A stretch of DNA of 64,000 nucleotides from Burkholderia sp. 9120 (GCF_000745015.1 NZ_JQNA01000002.1:5022001-5086000); one strand, 5' to 3'. Positions 18,353 to 26,801 are shown, counted from the stretch's first letter. The notes: a model not told the origin generated them from the letters alone. Made by a program: numbers and translations.

Positions 18353-18391
18353 GGGAAGGCTTGCGGCTAATTCCAATCGCCCAGCCTTCCC
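18353..18391. terminator. Hairpin between convergent genes
   Basis: A 9-bp perfect stem (18353-18361 with 18383-18391) with a 21-nt loop lies between the serine hydrolase gene (+) and the HisRS-like pseudogene (-). The long loop and lack of U-run make it a weak candidate. Confidence 0.45.
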
Positions 18392-18406
18392 ACGCGATGA
18401 ATCTCG

Positions 18407-19049
18407 CTAGATCAGCCCTTGAGCCGTCATGGCCAGCAGCAGCCGCTCCGCGCCAATGCCGAAACCCGCTCCCTCGCGATACGCCCCACCACCCACCACT
18501 TGCTGTTGCGCGCCGAGTTCGGTACAACGCAACTCGAAACCCCGGCCGTTCAGATAGTAGCTAAGGCCTCTCCTCGCCGCGGTGTCGATCTCGTAGCGAA
18601 GTCCGAGCGAATCGAAAAAGCCCGTCACGATCTCCTGACTGCGTCTCGTCGCGAAGTCGGGATCGGCGCACAGGTACTCGAATCCGAGTTGCGAGAACTC
18701 GCGATAGCGACCGGCCTGTGGCCGCTCATAGCGATAGCACCGCGCGATATAGAACAACATCCGTTCCGGTTGTCGATCCAGCAGTTCGGCGCAACGCTCC
18801 TAGAATAGCGCGGTCGCTTCTGGAATCAGGCAACAGGGTCGCCCTTTCTTGTCGGGGAAGGCCCACATCTGGCCGATTATCTCGCTGCCGCCGGCCTTCT
18901 GGATAAACGTGTCCTGCGACCATAGCGCAGGAACGATCGCCTCCTCCGCGCCAAGGTCAATGAAGATAACTCCGGAATTGATTTTCCAGTGCGCGTATCT
19001 GTGCCGCCTCTTTCCCAACGACGAAGCGAGTTCCGCGAATCATGGTCAT
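18407..19049 (-). pseudogene. Stand-alone HisRS-like catalytic core, broken by a frameshift and a TAG
   Basis: The remains of a 213-codon class II synthetase core related to histidyl-tRNA synthetase. Reading from ATG 19049 (AGAGG box 6 nt upstream) gives an N-terminus IRGTRFVVGKEAAQIRALE and meets TGA at 18957-18959. Removing one T there restores the frame into the motif 1 part (EEAIVPALWSQDTF). A second lesion is an in-frame TAG at 18800-18802, where CAG (Gln) would be expected after EATALF. Then come motif 2 (CYRYERPQAGRYREFSQLGF), the histidine-type segment RRGLSYY, and motif 3 (GFGIGAERLLLAM). The insertion domain and the anticodon-binding domain of normal HisRS are missing, so the intact form would be an amino-acid-activating core rather than a tRNA synthetase. 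It lies behind a histidine attenuator. Confidence 0.88.
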
Positions 19050-19090
19050 GAGAAACCTCTCTAATTTAGTGGTGTAAAGGTGCTGGAAAT

Positions 19091-19116
19091 AAAAAAAGGC
19101 GCCTGAGGGGCGCCTT
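19091..19116 (-). terminator. Attenuator terminator of the histidine leader
   Basis: On the minus strand an 8-bp stem (AAGGCGCC with GGCGCCTT, 5-nt loop) is followed by an unbroken U-run. It lies 43 bp after the leader-peptide stop and 41 bp before the start of the HisRS-like pseudogene, the usual place of a transcription attenuator. The G/A-rich segment between leader and terminator could form the alternative antiterminator. Confidence 0.85.
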
Positions 19117-19159
19117 GGTTGTACGTGCAGGGAAGGGAGTTGAAATCCCGCGTTCCTTG

Positions 19160-19249
19160 CTATGGACGTAACGAACCACGGCGCAATGCATTGCGACCGT
19201 GATGATGATGAAACTTGCTCGGGACGTTACGGGGTTCCATGTTCTCCAT
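19160..19249 (-). CDS. Histidine leader peptide (29 residues, four consecutive His codons)
   Basis: A short frame ending in TAG at 19160-19162 encodes MENMEPRNVPSKFHHHHG and 11 further residues (29 in all). Codons CAT CAT CAT CAC occupy 19199-19210. A GGAG box lies just before the second ATG (19238-19240), which may be the true start, giving 26 residues. Translation stalling at the His run under histidyl-tRNA shortage would favour readthrough of the terminator at 19091-19116, as in the his operon leaders of proteobacteria. The gene it controls is the HisRS-like core, not a biosynthetic gene. The leader itself is intact although its target is broken. Confidence 0.85.
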   Translation of the reverse strand: MENMEPRNVPSKFHHHHGRNALRRGSLRP

Positions 19250-19307
19250 AGTCGCACACTAATAAGTTTTTGTGTGCCTGCAAAATTTGTCTCGTACGTC
19301 GATCCGA

Positions 19308-20159
19308 TCAACCCGACCGACGTACGCCGTCTTTGACCGGCAACCAGATCTCCAGAACACCCGCCCCCGCGCAGGGATCGAAGTCTTCGCTATAGCGCTC
19401 GAACTCGGGCGCTTCCGCCGCCTCCATGCCCGACTCCGGCAGCCATTTATTCCAGATGCTGTGGACCGTTTCGTGCAACGTCGAGATGTGTCCTTTATGT
19501 TCAAAGACGGCGTAGCGCTGCGGTTCGATTTCCACGCAGCGGAAAGCGGCGGGCAAACGGTCCCGGCTTCTCACCTGCACACCCGCGATGTAGTCGAATC
19601 CGCCCTCCCCATCCGCGCTGCAGCACACGCCGTAGGTCACGCAACTCAGCTGGTCGGGCAAGTTGCCAATGTACGGGTTGAAAGTCTGCCAAAGCGCTGG
19701 AATGCCTTCGTTGGTTTCGAACGTGAAGCGACCGCCTATTCCGGCGATCAGCAAGCTTTCGCTCATTTCGAAACGCGGCTCGGCTATATCAGTGAGTTTC
19801 GTTTCTTTCATACGTAGCGGCTCCGCCAGAGAAAGACCATCGAGATCGCGCCGTGCCCGCACCTGTTCGGGCGTGACGCCGAACAAATCGTGAAAGGCGC
19901 GCGTGAATGCCTCGTGAGAACCATATCCGGCGTCGATCGCCACGCTGAGAATATCCGGTGCGCCCTGCGTCAACGAGCGCGCGGCGCGCGTCAACCGTCG
20001 TGAACGGACGTAGCGCATGACAGGCCAACCTGTACTCATCGAGAAGAGGCGTGACAGACCGAAGCGCGACATGCCGCAAGTCGCTGAAATTCGCTCGAGC
20101 GTGAGTTCGTCGCCAAGTTCGATTTCAATAAACCACAGCGCCTTTGTAACCGGATTCAT
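19308..20159 (-). CDS. AraC-family regulator with GyrI-like effector domain
   Basis: A 283-residue regulator. The N-terminal 105 residues hold two HTH motifs of the AraC/XylS type (TLERISATCGMSRFGLSRLF and DAGYGSHEAFTRAFHDLFG-VTPEQVR). Residues about 125-283 form a GyrI-like/SOUL-type ligand domain (FTFETNEGIPALWQTF and DYIAGVQV segments) that usually binds small hydrophobic compounds, as in Rob or SbmC relatives. It lies upstream of the histidine leader on the same strand, but about 60 bp and a fresh leader separate them, so co-regulation is unproven. Its start is at ATG 20159. Confidence 0.87.
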   Translation of the reverse strand: MNPVTKALWFIEIELGDELTLERISATCGMSRFGLSRLFSMSTGWPVMRYVRSRRLTRAARSLTQGAPDILSVAIDAGYGSHEAFTRAFHDLFGVTPEQVRARRDLDGLSLAEPLRMKETKLTDIAEPRFEMSESLLIAGIGGRFTFETNEGIPALWQTFNPYIGNLPDQLSCVTYGVCCSADGEGGFDYIAGVQVRSRDRLPAAFRCVEIEPQRYAVFEHKGHISTLHETVHSIWNKWLPESGMEAAEAPEFERYSEDFDPCAGAGVLEIWLPVKDGVRRSG

Positions 20160-20395
20160 ACCGTTCCCAAGATAAGTGTCCGACGGGAATATACGATATC
20201 GGCCGACGTTTCATTTGATCGTTCTTGCGCGATGTCTGGCGAACCCCGGCGACCAGGCCGGCTCAACTGTGTTGGTCGAGGCGACAGCACTGTCCATATG
20301 AAAAGAATTGCGTGAGCTTCAGAATGCCTTTCAGCCGTGTTGCGCGTCACGCGTGCTGCAACGAACCTCGTCCCCAGTCCACTGAGGCTACGCCC

Positions 20396-20680
20396 ATGAA
20401 TCGTCCGCCCGCAATTTCCACGCAACAGGTATCGAACGAACGCGTGATCGTCACTGAATGGCGTTTTGCGCCCGGGGCCGAGACCGGCTGGCATCGACAC
20501 GGACATGACTATGTCGTCGTGCCGCAAACCGACGGACAGCTTCTGCTAGAGACGACGCAAGGCAATCGCGAAACGCAACTGCGAGCCGGACAGAGTTATG
20601 CCGGGCTAAAAGGCGTCGAGCACAACGTCGTCAACGCGACCGATCACGAGGTCGTGTTCATCGAGGTGGAGATTCGCTAG
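20396..20680 (+). CDS. Small single-domain cupin protein
   Basis: A 94-residue protein with the two cupin motifs: ETGWHRHGHDYVVVPQTDG (metal-binding His and the start of the barrel) and KGVEHNVVNATDHEVVFIE. Small cupins bind a metal and act as isomerase, dioxygenase or sensor. It starts at ATG 20396 with a GAGG box 8 nt before it. The longer open frame back to 20225 reads as non-coding. It is divergent from the AraC gene and faces the Amj gene. Confidence 0.75.
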   Translation: MNRPPAISTQQVSNERVIVTEWRFAPGAETGWHRHGHDYVVVPQTDGQLLLETTQGNRETQLRAGQSYAGLKGVEHNVVNATDHEVVFIEVEIR

Positions 20681-20693
20681 CCGATCGCGCGCA

Positions 20694-21497
20694 TCAGATC
20701 GCCTCGGCCACACGCACAATCAGAAACGCGGCCGGCACCAGCATCAATTGCGCGAGCAGGGTTCCCACGACCCGCGCGCCGATCAGCGTGGTGATGGCGC
20801 GCCGGAATCGGTTTTCCGTGACGCGCCCTTCTATGACGTCGTCCGTCATGACGGATATTTGCGGGTCGATAACGACCGTCAGCACGATCGTCGCGAATCC
20901 ATTGATCACCGAAGAAAGATTCGCGCAGGTCACGCGCAACTCCGGTTTCAAAAACCCCGCGTATAGCGACGCAAAAACGCCGACCGTCCAAAGCGACATG
21001 GCGAAGACATTCAGCGTAATCACTTTCCACGACACGCCGGCATCGGACGTCAATTGCGTCACGTTTTCTCTGGCAGGCAGGCGAGCACCGCCGCGAATGT
21101 ACGCGATTCCACCGCGGCTGAACGCATGAAGCGCCAGCCGCGGAATCGATCGATGCACCTGGAAATGAATCACCGCGCGGCTGAAGTAGCGCTGAAAGGT
21201 GGGAATGAGAAACGCCCCCACGACCGTGGCAAGCGTCGCCGCCAACAGGAAAAGCCGGAAATCCCCCAGCATGCCGGCCTGTACGTGATGGGCGAGATCT
21301 TCTTCGACCCGCTTCGCCAGAAACGGCCCCTGGAACGAGTTCGCCGTGCGCGACACCAGCGCGATGATGCCGAACAACGCGAACGAAACGGCGATCCGTC
21401 GGGTACGAACCCCGGCGATCCGAACGGCGTAGGCCAGGGTCGCGATAACGTGGATCACGAACGTGAGCGCGCAGATGATGATCAGTTGGGTATCCAT
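20694..21497 (-). CDS. amj: Amj-family lipid II flippase (DUF2837)
   Basis: A 267-residue polytopic inner-membrane protein with about six hydrophobic segments. The N-terminus (TFVIHVIATLAYAVRIAGVR-TRR followed by LFGIIALVSRTANSFQGPF) matches the Amj/YdaH family, first known from Bacillus subtilis as an alternative to MurJ that moves lipid II across the membrane. In a MurJ-containing proteobacterium it would be a second flippase, perhaps used under stress or against MurJ inhibitors. It follows the MHS transporter gene by 66 bp on the same strand, so it may be read from that operon, although the functions seem unrelated. Confidence 0.75.
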   Translation of the reverse strand: MDTQLIIICALTFVIHVIATLAYAVRIAGVRTRRIAVSFALFGIIALVSRTANSFQGPFLAKRVEEDLAHHVQAGMLGDFRLFLLAATLATVVGAFLIPTFQRYFSRAVIHFQVHRSIPRLALHAFSRGGIAYIRGGARLPARENVTQLTSDAGVSWKVITLNVFAMSLWTVGVFASLYAGFLKPELRVTCANLSSVINGFATIVLTVVIDPQISVMTDDVIEGRVTENRFRRAITTLIGARVVGTLLAQLMLVPAAFLIVRVAEAI

Positions 21498-21563
21498 GAG
21501 CGTGACGGGAGTCCGGGCCGAGAGAGTCTACCCGACCCGCCTCAGCCCATCGGTACTGCAACC

Positions 21564-22889
21564 TCAGCGCGTGCCCACCTTATGCTGGCTCATCGGCATA
21601 TCGGAGCGTCTTTCGAGTACGGCAGGCGCCGTTTCCCGCATGGACAGCGCGCACAGGCTGGAGATAATGCCGAGCAGCGAGAACATGACCGCCGGCCCCA
21701 TCCAACCCACCACGCCATACAGGCCAGTGGCAACAAACGGCAGCAAGCCCGCCACGACCGACGCCCCGTTGTACCCCAGCGAAATCCCCGACGACCGCAC
21801 ATTCGCCGGAAACTGCTCGGAGAACCAGCTCGATTCGACCGCAAAGATCGGATCGTGGCTGAACAGCAGCGACAACGTCACCGCCGTAATGACCATGATC
21901 GCCGCACCGGTGTTGATCAGCATGAACATCGGCATGCCGAACACGATGGTGAACAACGCACCGAACAGGAACAGCGGACGCCGCCCTAACCGGTCGCTCA
22001 GCATGCCATAAAACAGATGGCTGCCGAGACCGAGCGCCGAACCGATCATCGTCCCCCACAGCACATTTTCTTTGGCAGACACATGCGCGAGGATCACGTA
22101 CGACAGCATGAAACTGGTCGTGATGTAGTAGCCGCCCGTTTCCGCGAGACGCAAGCCGATGATCTTCAGGATCATGCGCCAGTCGCTGCGAATCACCTGC
22201 AACGCGGGCTGCTTGACGATCGTGTCGCTGGCCTTGATCGCTTCGAAGGCGGGCGACTCCTTCACGCTCAAACGGATAAAGAGGCCGATCGCCACCATCA
22301 CGAACGACACCAGAAACGGCGCACGCCACACCCAGTTACCTTCGAACATCGTCGACGAAAGAAGGAACGCGCCGTTGGCCAGCAGCAGCCCCAACGGAAT
22401 CCCCACCTGCGGCACCGCACCGAAGAATCCGCGACGTTTGGCCGGCGCATGCTCGCACGCCATCAGGACCGCACCGCCCCATTCCGCGCCGAAACCGATG
22501 CCTTGCACCATGCGCAGCAGAATCAGCAGTACAGGCGCCAATACACCGACCTGATCGTAGGTAGGCAGCGCGCCGATCAGCACGGTCGCGGCGCCCATGG
22601 CGAGCAGCGACCAGAACAGCACCGTCTTGCGCCCCAGACGATCGCCATAGTGCCCCGCCAGATAGCCACCGAACGGCCGCATCAGAAAGCCGACCGCCAG
22701 CGTGGCGAACGCCGCCATGATGCCGACGATCGGCTCGTTCGTATGAAAGAAGATCTTGCCGAACCAGCCGGCGGCGGCCGTGCCGTAGATGAAGAAGTCA
22801 TAGCTCTCCACCGCCGAGCCGATCATCGATGCAAAGGACACCTTGATCGGATTGTCCTTGGCAGGAAGTGTCGCGGATGAGGTACTCAT
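21564..22889 (-). CDS. MFS transporter of the metabolite:H+ symporter (MHS) family
   Basis: A 441-residue 12-helix major-facilitator transporter. The opening SMIGSAVESYDFFIYGTAAA and the GHYGDRLGRKTVL loop between helices 2 and 3 are typical of the MHS group (ShiA, ProP, KgtP relatives). It probably takes up an organic acid or a polar metabolite with protons. It is the fourth gene of the minus-strand cluster that starts with the split transketolase, so it most likely imports the substrate of that pathway. Substrate unknown. Confidence 0.87.
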   Translation of the reverse strand: MSTSSATLPAKDNPIKVSFASMIGSAVESYDFFIYGTAAAGWFGKIFFHTNEPIVGIMAAFATLAVGFLMRPFGGYLAGHYGDRLGRKTVLFWSLLAMGAATVLIGALPTYDQVGVLAPVLLILLRMVQGIGFGAEWGGAVLMACEHAPAKRRGFFGAVPQVGIPLGLLLANGAFLLSSTMFEGNWVWRAPFLVSFVMVAIGLFIRLSVKESPAFEAIKASDTIVKQPALQVIRSDWRMILKIIGLRLAETGGYYITTSFMLSYVILAHVSAKENVLWGTMIGSALGLGSHLFYGMLSDRLGRRPLFLFGALFTIVFGMPMFMLINTGAAIMVITAVTLSLLFSHDPIFAVESSWFSEQFPANVRSSGISLGYNGASVVAGLLPFVATGLYGVVGWMGPAVMFSLLGIISSLCALSMRETAPAVLERRSDMPMSQHKVGTR

Positions 22890-22961
22890 GGCTTGTGTCT
22901 CCGAATCGTTTTAGTAGGTGAATAGCGCGCTGAGGGCGAAGCCCGAGGCTGAAACCGCCCG

Positions 22962-23807
22962 TCAACGCCAGGTTTCGATCACCCGGCTGTCGTCGTGCAA
23001 TCCCAATCCCGCCTCAGCGGCCTGCCGATAACGCTCGTGCGCGATTTTCAGCAGCGGCACGTCGGCGCCACATTGCGCGGCGGCCGCATTCACCAAGCCG
23101 CTGTCTTTAACGAAAATATTGATCGCGCTGGTGACTTCGACGTCGCTGCCGGCCACCATGCGCGGCCCGCGATCCGACAGCATCCAAGAGCCGGCCGCGC
23201 CTTTTTCGATCAGCTTCAGCACGGCGGCCGGATCGAGTCCGAGCGCGCCGGCGAGATTCAGCGCTTCGGCGGCGGCCACGATATGCACCGAACACAGATG
23301 CTGATTCACCACCTTGATGCTTTGCCCGTCGCCGAGTTGCTGGCCCGTGACATGCACGCTGCCCATGGCGTCCAGCACCGGCAACACGCTGTCCACATCC
23401 TGCTGCTCGCCGGCCGCGAAGATCACGAGCATGCCGGTTTTCGCGCGCGCGACGCCGCCCGTCACCGGCGCATCGACCACGCGCGCGCCGGCCTCGCGCA
23501 AACGCGCGCCCTGCTCGCGCACGCTCGCCGGACCGACCGTGGACATAATCACCCACGTCTGCCCTTTTACCGCGCTCACGGCCTCATCGACCAGCGTCGA
23601 CAGATGTTCCGGCGTGGCGACCATCACGACGACGATCTCCGCCGCCGGCGCCGCGCTGAAACTGGCGACCGCCTCGATCCCGCTCATCTGCGCGTTTTCA
23701 CGCGCGCGGCCGAACACATCCACGCTGGTCACCGCATGCCCCGCCTGCTGGATGCGTAGCGCCATCGGCAAACCGATCGCGCCGACTCCTACAAAGGTCA
23801 CGTTCAT
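22962..23807 (-). CDS. NAD(P)-dependent beta-hydroxyacid dehydrogenase
   Basis: A 281-residue enzyme of the 3-hydroxyisobutyrate/tartronate-semialdehyde/L-threonate dehydrogenase family. The Rossmann GVGAIGLPMA is at residues 7-16, the substrate-site VDAPVTGGVARAKTG segment near 115, and the catalytic Lys is in GQSIKVVNQHL. It oxidises a beta-hydroxyacid or reduces the corresponding semialdehyde. It follows the transketolase C-terminal subunit by 10 bp and precedes the MHS transporter, so it belongs to the same pathway. Confidence 0.85.
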   Translation of the reverse strand: MNVTFVGVGAIGLPMALRIQQAGHAVTSVDVFGRARENAQMSGIEAVASFSAAPAAEIVVVMVATPEHLSTLVDEAVSAVKGQTWVIMSTVGPASVREQGARLREAGARVVDAPVTGGVARAKTGMLVIFAAGEQQDVDSVLPVLDAMGSVHVTGQQLGDGQSIKVVNQHLCSVHIVAAAEALNLAGALGLDPAAVLKLIEKGAAGSWMLSDRGPRMVAGSDVEVTSAINIFVKDSGLVNAAAAQCGADVPLLKIAHERYRQAAEAGLGLHDDSRVIETWR

Positions 23808-23817
23808 GGTGGTCTCC

Positions 23818-24816
23818 TCACGCTAACCATTGTTTGATGCTGCCCACCAGCGACGACGTCGAGATGCCGTAGCGGTCGTGCAGCGTGGGCAACGCGCCCG
23901 CCGCGAGAAACTGATCCGGCAGCGCGATCTGCCGGAATTCCGGCTGCACGCGTGCGCGCATCAACGCCGTGGCGACGGCTTCTCCCAGTCCGCCGACACA
24001 ACTGTGATTCTCCGCGACGATCACGAGACGCCCCGAACGCCGGCACGCTTCGACGATGGTCTCCTCGTCGAGCGGTTTGATGGTGGGCACGTGCAGCACC
24101 GCGACGTCGGCGGCGCCGTCCCCGAGCACTTGTGCGGCTTCGAGTGCGCGCATCGTCATGATCCCCGACGAGATGATCAACACGTCGCGGCCGTCGCGCA
24201 GCAGCTTCGCTTTGCCGAGTTCGAACTGGTAGTCGTATTCGTCGAGCACCAGCGGCACCTTGCCGCGCAGCAGACGCATATACACCGGACCATCATGCGC
24301 GGCGATCGCGGCGACCGCCTGTTCGGTATCGAGCGCGTCGCACGGATCGACGATCGTCAGCCCCGGAATGCCGCGCATCAGCGCGATGTCTTCGGTGGCC
24401 TGGTGGCTCGGACCGTAGCCCGTCGTCAGGCCCGGCAGCGCGGCGCAGATCTTCACGTTGAGGTTTTCTTCGGCGATCACCTGGTGGATGAAGTCGTACG
24501 CGCGGCGCGTGGCGAACACCGCGTAAGTCGTCGCGAACGGAATGAAGCCTTCCTTCGCCATGCCGCCGGCGGCGCCCATCAGCAACTGTTCGGCCATGCC
24601 CATCTGGAAATGGCGCTGCGGGTACTCGTTGGCGAAGATGTGCAGATCGGTGTACTTCGACAGATCCGCCGTCATGCCGACGATATTCGGCCGCTTCGCC
24701 GCTTCCGCCACGAGCGCGTGCCCGAACGGCGCGGCCATGGTGCGCTGGCCTTCCGTCGCGATCGACGCGATCATCGCCGACGTCGTCAGGCGGGGTTTAT
24801 TGATGACGGTGCTCAT
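23818..24816 (-). CDS. Split transketolase, C-terminal (pyrimidine-binding) subunit
   Basis: A 332-residue subunit equivalent to the second half of transketolase/DXPS-type enzymes. FQMGMAEQLLMGAAGGMA holds the conserved Glu of the thiamine-diphosphate site, and GYGPSHQATEDIALMRGIPG is typical of such beta subunits. It forms a complex with the N-terminal subunit, whose stop overlaps its start in an ATGA junction. Split transketolases are found in special sugar and sulfo-sugar pathways rather than the pentose phosphate cycle. The upstream frame extension to 25191 shadows the partner gene. Confidence 0.88.
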   Translation of the reverse strand: MSTVINKPRLTTSAMIASIATEGQRTMAAPFGHALVAEAAKRPNIVGMTADLSKYTDLHIFANEYPQRHFQMGMAEQLLMGAAGGMAKEGFIPFATTYAVFATRRAYDFIHQVIAEENLNVKICAALPGLTTGYGPSHQATEDIALMRGIPGLTIVDPCDALDTEQAVAAIAAHDGPVYMRLLRGKVPLVLDEYDYQFELGKAKLLRDGRDVLIISSGIMTMRALEAAQVLGDGAADVAVLHVPTIKPLDEETIVEACRRSGRLVIVAENHSCVGGLGEAVATALMRARVQPEFRQIALPDQFLAAGALPTLHDRYGISTSSLVGSIKQWLA

Positions 24817-25712
24817 GCTCGGTCTCCCGCGGGTTGCGCTGCATCGAGCACGGCGATGGCCTGCTGCCATTCCTCCGGGTCGACGCGAATGAAGTGGTTT
24901 TTCTCGCGTTGTTCGAGAAACGGCACGCCCTTGCCCATCAGCGTATCGAACAGGATCACGCGCGGCACCGGCTCGCTGACGTCGCGCGCCTGATCGAATG
25001 CGGCAATCACGGCAGCGAGATCGTTGCCGTCGACGCGTTGCACATGCCAGCCGAAGGCGCGCCATTTGTCCGCCAGCGGCTCGAAACCGAGAATGCGCTG
25101 CGACGGGCCGTCCGCCTGCTGCTGGTTGACGTCCACCAGCGTGATCAGGTTGCCGAGTTGATGGTGCGCCGCGGACATCGCGGCTTCCCATGTGGCGCCT
25201 TCATCGAGTTCACCGTCGGACATCGAATTGAAGACCCACGCCGGGTTGCCTTTCTGCCGCAGACCGAGCGCCATGCCCACCGCGATGCTCAAACCCTGGC
25301 CCAGCGAGCCGCCCGAGATTTCCATGCCGGGGGTGTAGCTCGCCATGCCGGACATCGGCAGGCGGCTGTCGTCGGAGCCGTAGGTCTCCAACTCCGCCTC
25401 GGCAATCACGCCCGCTTCGATCAGCGCCGCGTACAGCGCGATCGCGTAGTGCCCGTGCGACAGCAGAAAGCGATCCCGGCCTTCCCACTCGGGTTCGTCG
25501 GGGCGCAGGTTCATCGCGTGGCAGAACGCCACGGCGAGCACGTCGGCGAGGCCCAGCGCCTGGCCGATATAGCCCTGGCCTTGCACTTCGCCCATGCGCA
25601 GCGCAAAGCGGCGGATCCGGTACGCATGGCGCGCGAGGTCGGCGTGGGAGTTAGCGTGGGAATTAGCGGGCGTGGCGGCGCTCTGTCGCCGTGTTTCGGT
25701 GATGGCTGTCAT
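24813..25712 (-). CDS. Split transketolase, N-terminal (diphosphate-binding) subunit
   Basis: A 299-residue subunit with the thiamine-diphosphate motif: FNSMSDGELDEGATWEAAM, then LVDVNQQQADG, giving the GDGxxxEG...N pattern. RDRFLLSHGHYAIALYAAL carries the conserved SxGH. ATG 25712 has GGAG just upstream; the open frame to 25886 is rejected because the added residues are unlike the family. It is the first gene of the cluster with its C-terminal partner, a beta-hydroxyacid dehydrogenase and an MHS transporter, divergent from a LysR gene. No sugar kinase is present, so the natural acceptor and donor are not evident. Confidence 0.88.
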   Translation of the reverse strand: MTAITETRRQSAATPANSHANSHADLARHAYRIRRFALRMGEVQGQGYIGQALGLADVLAVAFCHAMNLRPDEPEWEGRDRFLLSHGHYAIALYAALIEAGVIAEAELETYGSDDSRLPMSGMASYTPGMEISGGSLGQGLSIAVGMALGLRQKGNPAWVFNSMSDGELDEGATWEAAMSAAHHQLGNLITLVDVNQQQADGPSQRILGFEPLADKWRAFGWHVQRVDGNDLAAVIAAFDQARDVSEPVPRVILFDTLMGKGVPFLEQREKNHFIRVDPEEWQQAIAVLDAAQPAGDRA

Positions 25713-25895
25713 GTCTCCGTCCTGAATGTCTTTGGAATGCGGTGCCCGGCGTGGCGGGCTGGTCAGCTGACTCACTGGCAACAGATGCTTTTCATTCATC
25801 AGTTGCAAACCAGTTCGACGCAGAGCCAGCGTATCATTGGGAAAAACCCACTGACAAAAGAAAAGATTGCACCCATTCATGAACAAAATTCACGC

Positions 25896-26801
25896 ATGAA
25901 GCCGATTCGCAAGTTACCGCTGCCGTTCCTGCGTGTGTTCGAGGCGGCCGGCCGCACCGCGTCGTTCGCGACGGCGGCACAAGAACTGGATCTGTCGCCG
26001 AGCGCGGTCAGCCACTCCATTCGTAAGCTGGAAGAAACCGTGGATTTGCGACTGTTCCAGCGCAGCACACGCGAGGTCACGCTGACCCGCGAAGGCGCGA
26101 TCCTGCTCGAACACGTGCAGCGCGGCATGGAAGAGATGCGCCGCGGACTCGCGCTCGTCACGACCGACGAACCCAGTCCGCTGCGTCTTCACACCGCCCC
26201 GAGTTTCGCCACGCAATGGTTGCTACCGAGACTCGCGGGCTTCGTGAAAGAAAATCCCCGGATCGACCTGCGTTTTTCCGCGAGCACGGACTACGCGCGT
26301 TTCGAGGACGACGACTTCGACCTCGATATCGTGTACGGCGAGCCCAAGCCGTCGCCGTATGAAAAGATTCCGCTCGCGCTCGAGAAACTGACGCCGCTTT
26401 GCGCGCCGGAACTCGCGCGGAAAATTCAGCGCCCGGAGGATCTGTACGAACACACGCTCATTCAGTGCGACGTTCAGATGTTCCAATGGAAAGGATGGTT
26501 CGAGGCCAACCATCTGAGCCCGCCGAACCAATATGGATTGCGCTTCGATCGGAGTTCGATGGCGATCGCCGCGGCCGTCGGCGGGCTCGGTGTGGTGCTC
26601 GAATCCACCCTATTGGCCGAGCGTGAATTGAATCAGGAGACGCTGATGTCTCCGTTGATCGGCACTACGCGGGAAGTCCCGTACGTCGGTCACTATCTCG
26701 TGTATCCGAAACGGCTTCATCATCACCAGGCGTTCGACACGTTCAGGAGCTGGTTACTGAAGGAGTTGGGGATCGAGAACTTACCTGGCTCTTTAATCTA
26801 A
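25896..26801 (+). CDS. LysR-family regulator (GcvA-like) of the transketolase cluster
   Basis: A 301-residue LTTR. The HTH spans FLRVFEAAGRTASFATAAQELDLSPSAVSHSIRKLE and is followed by the periplasmic-binding-protein-like effector domain, with the GcvA/AmpR-type SFATQWLLPRL segment. It is transcribed away from the split transketolase gene with a 183-bp shared intergenic region, the classic layout in which the LTTR activates the divergent operon and represses itself. The inducer is presumably the pathway substrate. Confidence 0.88.
   Translation: MKPIRKLPLPFLRVFEAAGRTASFATAAQELDLSPSAVSHSIRKLEETVDLRLFQRSTREVTLTREGAILLEHVQRGMEEMRRGLALVTTDEPSPLRLHTAPSFATQWLLPRLAGFVKENPRIDLRFSASTDYARFEDDDFDLDIVYGEPKPSPYEKIPLALEKLTPLCAPELARKIQRPEDLYEHTLIQCDVQMFQWKGWFEANHLSPPNQYGLRFDRSSMAIAAAVGGLGVVLESTLLAERELNQETLMSPLIGTTREVPYVGHYLVYPKRLHHHQAFDTFRSWLLKELGIENLPGSLI

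Noticed and set aside
19066..19311. 81-codon minus-strand frame over the histidine leader
   Set aside because: It crosses the terminator and has no ribosome binding site; the 29-codon frame with four His codons explains the region better.
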